A DNA stretch of 64,000 nucleotides from Trichostrongylus colubriformis. Its lineage: Eukaryota > Nematoda > Chromadorea > Rhabditida > Trichostrongylidae. A program made the position numbers and the translations under genes. The notes beneath the pieces are model-generated. The model was given only the letters and a program-made list of their open reading frames with translations, did not search any database and had not been told where the DNA came from. Numbering within the stretch: position 1 is the stretch's first letter; every line of letters starts with the position of its first letter. The DNA lies in NCBI GenBank assembly GCA_963978905.1, contig OZ022257.1, positions 34,671,685 to 34,735,684 of the forward strand, in the 5' to 3' direction. Below are positions 55,701-64,000 of this stretch, one piece after another.

Positions 55701-57364
55701 CTTGTAACTTTTTTGCAACTGCACCGATCTGAGAGAAATTTTAGTATGTTGTACTTGGAGACACTGCATACTTAATATACCATTTTGGCGCTCAACGGGG
55801 TAGGTTACGTGGTTATATGAAATTTTTTAATTTTGGCATGCCATCGCTATGCCGTCCCGCTGTGCCGCTGTCATTAAAAGTCGTGGTCTTTTTACAGAAT
55901 ATTAATATTCTCTGAGGCTTGCTCTTTTTGTTTTTGTAAAGAAAGCCGTTTTTCTTGACCAAGCCTTTTACTTTTTTCTGGGTGGTCTTGTATTTAATTC
56001 TTGTAAAAAATCATGAAACTTGTCAAGCGGCACTCAAGTAGAAGAAAATGTTGACAATAGGTTCAGGCACCACATATTCAAATTTTGTCAAATTTGGTGT
56101 AGTAGAAAAAAAGTTATGACAAAAAAGTTTTGGCCGAAGACTTTTGAGCGCTACTGTAAGTGCTATGCACCACTCCCTTTCAAGCTCATTTACAAGCATA
56201 CAGTCTTCATTACTACTCCGAAGATGGCCCCCGATCGAGCAGCGATTCCTAGAGGTCGAAGGCCAGGAGGGGAATGAGTTTTCAATCAGCAATAGATGTC
56301 CCATAGCTTGCTTATTCTGTCATTTACCGATTACTTACTAAACGCTACCAGAGGAATGAGAATTCTGGGTGAAAGTGCAGGACAGGAAAAGCAGAGTCTG
56401 GCCTCGCCACTTAATAACTGCGCAAGCCTGATTCAGTAATGGTTGTGAATTGTAACAATACTAACGCGTGACCTCGGACTTACTTTCACTTTCCGACGCT
56501 GTGGCGCGAATACGGTCAGGGCGTAATGCGCAAAGTACAGGACTTTATGGATCATCCGTGTCCCACGTGGTCTTGAAGAAATTTTAGACACATATCCGTG
56601 CCATTTTTACACATGGTGCGCAGTACCAGGAAGGCTGTGAAACCCCAACGCCGCTGACAAAGCACTCCCAACCACCATGAACACTTCCATCTTTCCAAGT
56701 GAGTTTCATTGGCATGAATATATTCTGAAAATATTCCCGAGCTTCACATCGTTCCGAGTCTGCTTCTTAATAATTCAAATACAGAAAGGAAAATGTCCAT
56801 CTAAAGGAAGAAAAATAGAATTTAAATAATTTACTGAAAGGGTTCACAACTTACATAGAGGCTGGGAGTCGGCCAGTGGAATATTCGAATACCAGGCCAT
56901 GTTCTCCTCAGTTCATCGCGAGCCACTGTGTCAAGAGTCACGAATATCAATCGTTCGTGTACTCCTGGTAGACTGGCAGTGTTACAAAGGAAGTTGTATG
57001 TCATGTTGAGAGCATACTGGTTCAGCAGCAGAAACGCCGGCGGTCGTGTGAATTCCTCATCTAGCACATGAATCAAATCTTCAAATTCACGCGAGTTCTC
57101 GATTATTTCTTGCGCCACCGTGTGACCGTGTCGCTTCACGTAACGTACCGCAGCGATGGCGTTTTGTGTTTTCCGTAACACCAGTACACCAAAAAGGAAC
57201 CAAAAGGCGTAGAATAGTATCACAGGCACTCGCAAGATCATCTTTTCTGTGCGAGATAACCGGTGGTTTCGTGGTTTACTGGACTCATGAATGGAGGAGG
57301 AAGACGGCGAAGCAGTGCCGCTGACGGCGCCTGCGCCATCACGACATCGCAGCTCGGTGCCCAT
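46761..57364 (-). CDS. Nucleotide-diphospho-sugar transferase-like protein, seven exons
   Basis: Exons on the minus strand: 57364-56855, 54707-54628, 53941-53796, 49702-49549, 48864-48788, 47998-47919 and 46949-46761. All phases agree and the total is 1,236 nt (411 residues plus stop). Acceptors are ATTTCAG, GTTTCAG, CATTTCAG, ATTTTCAG, GATTTAG and ATTGTAG; donors are GTAAGT, GTCGGT, GTGAGT, GTGAGT, GTCAGT and GTGTGT. A 42-residue Ser/Arg-rich tail precedes a membrane anchor starting ILRVPVILFYAFWFLFGVLV, giving a type II Golgi-style topology. The luminal part reads ERLIFVTLDTVARDEL, GKSFWMMQQDTFWRKNLFE, NWVNGANFFVRANND, HWYTPDMGVM, ELAHSWEWMYT and FGFHFVDKNGTCDHSK, the order typical of the nematode family. 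It would transfer a sugar from a nucleotide donor; donor and acceptor are unknown. The ATG at 57364 is first after a likely splice acceptor at 57470; 57241 is an alternative start that removes the tail. Confidence 0.82.
48295..48505. mobile_element. AGGCAC-family MITE at TTAA in intron 5
   Basis: The ends are AGGCACAGTCCACGATAAT and the inverse ATTATCGTGAACTGTGCCT, with TTAA at 48291-48294 and 48506-48509. At 211 bp it is the shortest complete copy. A lone AGGCACATCTCACGATG end at about 48164 may belong to an older, broken relative. Confidence 0.75.
51103..51174 (-). tRNA. tRNA-like cloverleaf, anticodon position GGA, probably SINE-derived
   Basis: The minus strand folds as acceptor GTGTCGG/CCGAGAC (6 of 7 pairs), D arm GTGT...GCAC, anticodon stem TATGC/GCATG with a 7-base loop CCGGAAA, and T arm GCGGG/CCCGT with loop TTTGAGG. 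Position 33 is C instead of the near-universal T. GGA would read Ser codons, but the variable loop is only four bases, unlike true tRNA-Ser. A related sequence at 25370-25455 shares the flank GGGCAAAAGCTTCGGT, so this is more likely a tRNA-derived dispersed repeat. It lies in intron 3 of the transferase gene, on the same strand. Confidence 0.45.
51508..51540. repeat. CTGT tetranucleotide run
   Basis: Seven to eight CTGT units, one with a substitution, directly precede the 146-bp satellite array. Confidence 0.9.
51544..52454. repeat. 146-bp satellite array in intron 3
   Basis: CATATCTC or a one-base variant recurs at 51548, 51694, 51840, 51986, 52131, 52277 and 52422, giving six full units of 145-146 bp and a partial seventh. 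Units contain GTCGCAGCAAAGCTGGGACC and CTGATAAGGGCTGATAAGGA. The second and third copies are nearly identical, and the fourth and sixth share a one-base deletion (GCACAAAGC), suggesting a higher-order or two-unit expansion. Frames reading through it with Arg-Gln-Thr-Asp runs come from the CTGT tract. Confidence 0.92.
55650..56156. mobile_element. Tc1/mariner-like MITE, 507 bp, in intron 1
   Basis: Perfect 24-bp inverted ends begin CAGTAGCGCTCAAAAGTCTT, with imperfect complementarity continuing inward. TA flanks both sides (55648-55649 and 56157-56158). A CAGT start and a TA target are typical of Tc1/mariner elements. No transposase frame is present. Confidence 0.85.
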
Positions 57365-57469
57365 TGGCCTGTGGGAGTACTGTGCGGTGAGCGACAACGT
57401 TGGGCGGGAACAGTGTAAAAGCAACTGCACGACCTGATACGATGGGACGATGACGACTGCGGTGGCGAC

Positions 57470-60400
57470 CTGAAAGCATTGAACCGCATAAATTATGCGT
57501 GAGAAGTGCGTGACGTATGGAACAATTTATAATGGTTTATATTGCGAAGTGGATAGGAATAGAAGCTAGAAGAGAGCAATAGATATGCATATTGATCGAT
57601 AGATTTCTTGTGGAACCACGTAAGAGTGAGAAGAAAAACTGATGGTAGAGAAACAATAATGGAATCTGCGAGGAGATGATGAGGTGACAAGAGATCCTCC
57701 CATTCAAGTCGCTCAAAAAATCAATCCCAAACAAGTACGCTAAGTTCAACCAAGTCTCGATCTCACCGGGATCGCCGAATTGGTACCAGGCCAGCCTGGA
57801 GAAATAAAAATCGCTAGCTTGTACATCGGCTAGGCTCCACAAGTTGAATACATCAAATCGCATATGGAAGGGGAATGCGCGGAGGATCCCAACAAGGGAC
57901 TAGGGCCAAAAAAATTGGCGCGTACCAGACAATACTTGACAACGCCACATTACTTATCCTTCATTGAAGCTTCATGCTTTTTGCCCCATGTTTGAGTTCG
58001 GATCTTCATTTTCGATAATCGTAACAGGAAACTCGAATTTCAAGTACTCCGCGTGTATTTGGAGTTATACAGGCTCGCATGTGAAATTGACCCTTTTCCT
58101 CTGATGCTCAAAAGGAAAAAAATGACACCGGCGCCTATCGTGCAGTAAAGCGAAAATTCGCAATGGATTCTGGATATGATTCCTGCGATAGACGACGCTG
58201 GACAAAAGGTGACCATGTGGGAGTGGCCACGAGTGCATCTCCGCATCATGTCGATATCCAAACTACATCGCTATGTTCATATCGATCACATCATAGGACG
58301 CTACCTCACCAGAGATCGACCCACTTTGAACTAACCTACAATATTTTATCGATATATTGCATGATATTGAAAGGCAATAGCAAATTATGAAATTCAATCC
58401 TTACATGGTCTTATAAACCCTTCCGTTGTCAATTTTGTGAATCGACAGTGGGGCACGAAATCAGCAGATTATGTGCAGGAACATCTGAGCCTCGAAGCCC
58501 AGATTTACAAAGGGGAAATTTACCATCTCATTTGTACTGGATATGGGGATCACTAAGCTAATAATTATCGAGTATTCAAGCGAAAGTGCACCTTTGAGCC
58601 CTTCTTGAGATAGACTGACGAGATATCAAGAAGAGCGAGGTTCCTTATACCACGAAAAAAGCCTAATTGCCGGAAAGTTCGAGAGAAGAAACAGTGAATG
58701 GCGCTCGGCTGCTGTTGTGATGCTGGCAATAGAAGGACACTGAACGCGAACTTGCGGGCCGACAGTAGAAGTGAATTCTATTGAAGTCTAAGGACCTCTG
58801 AAGGTACTCTTACTTGTTAGATTCTCCTCTGTGAAGCGGTTTTCTGAACAGTAGCAAATAACTGATGCCCTGTCATCAGGCTGCTGAACAAAAATACTTG
58901 CATCGTTTTGCCATTTTTTGTTATCCATATTTATTTTCACCACCAAAAACTGGATATCGACTTTTCAGAAACTATTTTACTATTTATTGTTCAAATTCAC
59001 GTATTGAAATATACTCGATATCTAAAATGCTCAAAATTCCGAAGAAGTGGTCGTTTGAATCGAGAGTGTAAGGAAAGGAAATGCGAATTCGAAGTCAGCC
59101 TAGGGGTCACTGATTGCCAAGGTCCACTCATTTGCGTTGAAGCCCTGACGGCAGCCGCGAAGAAGCAGTCATCCTTCTCGCAGAATCGTCATTTCTATTG
59201 CAGACGTAAAGAAGATCTTTCCAGAAACTTTTCAGAACTTTCCAGATGCTTGGAGATGACGCGCAAATAGTCTGCAACCGATTTGTAGTCAGACGTGTCC
59301 TCCGTTCTCGCAACTCCATGCTCACCCCCTTTAGTCGTGCCGTGTCCTACGGTAGCGATTGTGATTAGTCACAATAATGCTACACTCGTGTAATATGAGG
59401 CTGTTGGATTCGTTTCCGGACAAACTACGCTCATAGTATCTTGACCTTAAACCTTGACCTATTCAAAGGATGCCATGTTCATCCTTTGCGACATGACGAC
59501 TCGCTGTCGCTGTGACACGATCACTGACCTCAAAATGCGCATCACAAAAAACATGGATATCAAAGACAAGATCCGTCGAATCGACAGTTGCTTATTCGAT
59601 CACTTTTTGCGAAAAATCACATAAGCAGCGAATTCCATACGACCACGGGACTTCCTCCACTTCCTTGACATGTGAAGGAATACAGCGATGGCTCAGTGCA
59701 TGGTTGAAAGTAATAGTGACGGTGTTCAACCATTTTCTCGCGCGCCACATAGCTGAAGTGTCGATCGTGGCCACACGTGTGTGCGGCATAGAGGTGATAT
59801 GCAGTAGATGACTCGTCCTCTCAGGGGCGAAATCCCGTCGAAAGGGTGGCATCTTTCTTGTATGTAAGGCTTCTAATGGCTTCTAATGCCCTACGTAATG
59901 AACAATTCCGCAATTAATGTAAATGGCGACAGCAGAACTGATTTTGACAAAGTGTTAATATAGCAAACCGAGCGACAACAGAGTACGGTCACGTAAAAGT
60001 GAAGCGCTTTCCATGTATAGCCACTCATCTGTGTGAACACACGAAAGCGGTCAAAGCGTGAGCGGTCAAAATGTGAGCGGTCATAGAGGTCACTGGGAAT
60101 GCGACATATCGCTTCCTGCCAGTTACTTTTAATTATATCTGACTCTTTTCTTTCAGGTTTTTTCTTTCGCTTTGAAGTTGCAGTAAAAAATATTAGATAG
60201 AAAATTCGATTACTTTGCATTGTTGCAGCATGTTGACGATTTTTACATGTAGCAAAATCTTAGAGGGATTTCAATGGTTCACCATAGCTCCATAAAATGT
60301 CATGCAAGCACGGATATTTACAGTTCATAGAGCCATGCTGTAGCAAGCACTACACGATATAAGTTGTTGAGGGTTTGCGTGGGACGAAACTGTTTGTCAC

Positions 60401-61640
60401 GAACTGAGAAATCCCTACACCCTAGACGACCTATGAGTACGCAGAGTTTCGTAAAAACAAATGAACACACTTCAAAGTCAGGTGCATTTAAAGGAAATCA
60501 AGTATATGTAATCAATGAGTCAAATAAAGTTTTAACAAGATCAGATGCAGGGGCTAATCCATGTCACACGTATGTTCTAATGGGGTCATCGGACTTTGCT
60601 TTCTGCTAATCTGCGTAAGAATGTACCAAGGACAAAGGGCGTGTGGAAAACACAAAACCCAAATGATATGAATTCCACAAGCCAAATGACTACACCATAT
60701 GCAACCACATATATCTTCGCGTGCAGAATAAAAAAGGACGTCAAATTATGGGCAAATAATCCCACCGCGTTTTGCCGACCACAGAACGCCCAAATGCTTG
60801 GGCAGTAATTGTTGGAAGTATCCGCTCAGCAATATAGCGATAGGTGTTTCAAAGGAGATGCATGTCTGATAAACTACAAAGCTGGGCTTTTGTCTCAATA
60901 GGAACATTTGTCGTAACAAGGTATTGAACAACGCAGACCACGGCTCTCGCTCACTTTGGTCTACAAAGAGGGTAATGTTAGAAGACCTATCCGTCATAGA
61001 GGTTGAAAAAATTCACGGATCGAAAGGTCGAGAAGAGGAAATAATCTCCTGGAAAGAGTAGAGGATAACAGAAGGGGAAGGTGCATAAGGAACACGAATA
61101 TCAGGTGAGAAGATAACTGATTTTCTTATACGAGTATGAGATAAGGAGTGGAATCCTTTCGACACAACGTTTTTCCTCCTCCCAGCTTGCTCCAGTATAA
61201 GATGTCGACATGCTTCTTCTTTAAAACTGCACCATATTTTTATTTCACTTCCATGAGTTTGAGATAATGTTGAGCTAGTCCTTTCCGATGGAAGAACAAT
61301 TTCCACCCAGTTTAAATTGGGATAAAAATATTAAGGCTTGAAGCTGAAGCGTTTTTCAAAAAACAACACTAGAAACACTACAATTGCACATAATTATCAG
61401 GCGTCTTTATTGAGAGGGTCTTCCGTAGGTAGTGGATGTGAACCGAGACGACTGTGCACTACACTCACGGAAATTCTGTATCTGAAACGCAGCCATAACC
61501 TCGCTTCAAGGTTGCACTACAAAAAAAGCTGGGAGTCTGGATCTACGCACTCGAAGACAAAGGAGAAGTGAACGAGGAGTCACCTTCCTATAAAAAAAGA
61601 CATTTTCAGGATTCCACCGCAGAAACCTACAGTACGATTA
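57470..61640. other. Upstream intergenic stretch
   Basis: The first part is the 5' flank of the transferase gene. A minus-strand frame at 57537-57863 has gene-like composition but no recognised domain or supported splice link to that gene. The rest shows short frames only, plus the small tandem repeat at 60051-60095. Confidence 0.35.
60051..60095. repeat. 15-bp minisatellite, three units
   Basis: GCGGTCAAAGCGTGA, GCGGTCAAAATGTGA and GCGGTCATAGAGGTC follow one another. Confidence 0.7.
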
Positions 61641-62458
61641 AGTTGTGAGGAAAGTTCCGTCCAAATCTGTGAGTTCACAAGAGAAATCTTAATTTTAAAG
61701 TGCGTCGACTTACACCAACTTATATAATCGACCCTTGGATGCGCTTTCTAAATATAGACTTTGTCAGGATTTCATGAGGTTTTTGAGTTGTCAAAACCTA
61801 TAGAACCTTAAAGTACAGCAAAAAGGACATTTCTGGAAGATTTTATTTCATGAGTTCCGATTCGGTCGAACTGCAACGGATACATCTACAAAGGTGAGCA
61901 CTACAATGGTATGAGGTAAGGCACTGGATTGAACAGTTTGCTCCTGGTTGCAGAAGTGCATGAATGAGCATCAATGCTCGAATTTTTAGTTGATCAAAGC
62001 GCTGTAACTACGAGAGCAGAAAGCGATGAGCGTCCGTATTTGCAGGAGACATCTGAATAATTGACCTTACCCAAACAAACGTGAGCGATCACCTGAAAAC
62101 GCTGTCTCGCGAAAATTCGAAGATAGGGGTTGCGCGACCCCTCGAAGAAGCCATGCGCTACTGCATATTTCACAGATCGCCTTCCAGAAATGGAAGGAGT
62201 GCAGGCTGAAGCCCTTACTCGTCCCTCATGTCATACTCATTAGATCTAGCGCTGATTGATGATAATTCGGAGCCGATTTTTAGGATTGAATCAATATGAA
62301 TCGTCAGCCTTTCATAGAAAAAGGGGCAATGTGCGTCAAGTTGCCACAAGTGTGACAAATCGAATGGTGCTGACTCCGTGAAAAAAGTTGCAATCTCAGT
62401 CGGCTATGATCTCCCAAAGTTGGAATTGCAAAAATCGGCCAAAACTTCTTTACGACCT
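61641..62458. mobile_element. Copy 2 of the 24213 family, inverted and diverged
   Basis: The left end AGTTGTGAGGAAAGTTCCGT and the right end CCAAAACTTCTTTACGACCT match the termini of 24213-25099. The interiors align in reverse orientation over much of the 818 bp, including the Gln/Leu-free non-coding blocks near 62170-62260 (GCAGGCTGAAGCCCTTACTC) and 61990-62030. Divergence and indels are considerable, so the family has been present for some time. Confidence 0.65.
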
Positions 62459-62989
62459 AATACTCAAGTTCTTCTCTCCGTGAAGAATACTGTTCAAAAA
62501 ACGTTTAATAATGACGCACCAACATGATGAAAATGTGAGGGATTCTATACAAGAACGTAGATAAAAATAGAACGTAGATGAAATGGGGAACGAGGGGACA
62601 ACGGTACGAGTATAATAAGGGAAAGAAGCTCCGGTGAGGGGTGAATCTACTCCTCACGTGATGCAAAAGGCACATACATATCTCAAAAGGAGACACCACA
62701 AACCTCGAAGCACCTGCCCATGCTTGGAATATCAACCCACTTGCTCCCCTCCCTCCTACATATAGCTTCTGCAGGATCCATGCATACTTGCAGATATACC
62801 AGTAATCAAGGAAAGCATAGAAACAGTCCAGAGACGAGGAAGTCTTGCATTTGAGGGAGAGTGGAGGAGGCAAAAGCAGCAAATGGTGAAAGTATGGGCT
62901 GCACTGTCAGAAAGAGTACAATCCGCTTGACGACGGAAACCTGATTGCAAAGACCTTCCGTCAGATCTCTGCGATCAAAAGTACGACAT

Positions 62990-63233
62990 ACCACGGTGTT
63001 ATGTATTATTCCGCGCCACCGCAGGTTCTTCAAGGTCAATCTCTGGCTCACATCGCTACCGCAATAGCGCTCTAGCAACAGACGTTTTTTTCGATTTATC
63101 AACATTTCTGTTTTGCGAGCGATCAAAACCAACTCATTAAAACTGATATTTAAAACCAGCAACACTACTGGTCCTGTCCTCTGTATAAGCCTCGTATACA
63201 ACGAAATTGAACTTATGATGCAAAGAGCACTCT
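62990..63233 (-). CDS. Possible membrane-protein exon, unassigned
   Basis: A minus-strand frame begins after a good acceptor (CATTTCAG) at about 63234 and encodes hydrophobic stretches (ALCIISSISLYTRLI and GPVVLLVLNISF) followed by a basic, polar segment with RLTLKNLR. The pattern loosely resembles an intracellular loop of nematode chemoreceptors, but there is no decisive motif. The 3' boundary is uncertain and no partner exon was found. It could equally be chance. Confidence 0.2.
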
Positions 63234-63718
63234 GAAATGCTAGTTCAAACACAATACATACTATAGGAAGAATCATAGCGTTTCATTACCAGAACTAGGT
63301 CATTCGAACCATTCCTGCACATTCATCAACAGAAAGGTTATAACCGTGATATTCGTTGTTCGACAGATTCGAATAAAAAATGAGAAAACACCGTGGAACA
63401 GAAAGACCATCTGAATGAGGAATGAATAAGTCGGCTGTTCGACATGGAAGTCGTTCGACAAACTCATTCCGTCATTCTACTCTCTCGCATCGTCCGAGAC
63501 AGAAATGCCCGATTGTCAACCATCAACCATGAAACTGCCAAAGAATTCGGTGATTTCAGCTCTCTGACGGACCACGAGAGGCGTTATCACTTTTAGGAAC
63601 TATACATTCAGAAATTTGAAATTGGCGCCGAATGAGGCTCTTTTTAGATTATCAAACTACTTTGGGTTTGATAAGACTAATGAAGCAGTGTCAAATAGCT
63701 GGACAAAACAGTCCTCAT

Positions 63719-63890
63719 GGATGAGTGTCATTAAGACAGAAAATTCGCGTGGCTGCGTTTGGTGTGCGACGTGATGGTGCGAAAAAGGGGCGATCTAGCT
63801 GAGTCTCAGAGCGATTACTCCTAGAGTAAGCGGTAGAGCACCGCCATCGCTTCAGGACCCATTTAATGGCGCGCTTAGCTCGCACCTTGA
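63719..63890. mobile_element. Degraded relative of the 7453 Mutator-like MITE
   Basis: CATTAAGACAGAAAATTCGC near 63731 and GCGCTTAGCTCGCACC near 63870 match the arms of 7453-7680, and the central CGCTTCAGGACYCA block is shared. The right arm is truncated and no target duplication is visible. Confidence 0.6.
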
Positions 63891-64000
63891 AGAGTCGAGG
63901 AAGAAGATGCCTGAGGCGAGAGGCTCAACTTCTCGGGTTTGAGAGCCATATCGTTTCATGTTGTAACTCGAAGTGAAAGAATCAAATTAGTACAGCAAGC

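Larger units (their letters stand above)
62459..64000. other. Terminal stretch, one weak exon candidate and a MITE remnant
   Basis: Apart from the two entries below nothing was recognised here. Confidence 0.35.

Noticed and set aside
57537..57863. Gene-like minus-strand frame upstream of the transferase gene
   Set aside because: No recognised domain. A possible 29-nt micro-exon with good splice sites inside it could not be linked to the gene.

Overview
The window looks like nuclear DNA from a clade V (strongylid or hookworm-like) nematode. Three things suggest this: introns ending in the nematode TTTTCAG-type acceptor, a BEL/Pao element with a phlebovirus-Gc-like envelope gene (a combination known from nematodes), and RTE-type elements next to many small inverted-repeat transposons. 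The species call is inference. Gene density is low: I can support one complete host gene and one partial host gene. No rRNA, spliced-leader RNA or CRISPR array was seen. Host gene 1 (46761-57364, minus strand) is a seven-exon nucleotide-diphospho-sugar transferase-like type II membrane protein of about 411 residues. I assembled it from splice sites whose phases all agree. Its introns hold a Tc1/mariner-like MITE, a 146-bp satellite array, a tRNA-like sequence and a TTAA-flanked MITE. Host gene 2 (27640-28013, minus strand) is visible only as two adjacent exons of a ferredoxin/cytochrome-b5-reductase-type NAD-binding domain. Autonomous-type mobile elements: a nearly intact BEL/Pao retroelement (34771-44187, minus strand) with 406-bp LTRs about 1.2% apart, a Gag-Pol frame broken by a single in-frame stop, and an Env frame shifted close to its membrane anchor; a full-length RTE-like LINE (19325-22485, plus strand) with a perfect 12-bp target duplication but several frame breaks; and a decayed second RTE-like fragment (about 29480-30720, minus strand). 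Non-autonomous DNA transposons are the main theme of the rest. I see Mutator-like elements with GGG termini and 9-10 bp duplications (301-523, 7453-7680, 23771-25296), Harbinger-like foldbacks with TAA/TTA duplications (2980-3153, 5312-5441, 5903-6137), a piggyBac-like element with TTAA and perfect 27-bp ends (6654-7174), an AGGCAC family at TTAA sites (12675, 34748/44193, 45049, 48295), a CAAGGG family nested in itself (32837-33995), and two copies of a 0.8-0.9 kb family in opposite orientation (24213-25099 and 61641-62458). Several are nested, so relative insertion order can be read: the BEL element sits inside an AGGCAC element whose uninterrupted relative lies at 12675-13160. The remaining sequence is intergenic or intronic with short tandem duplications.
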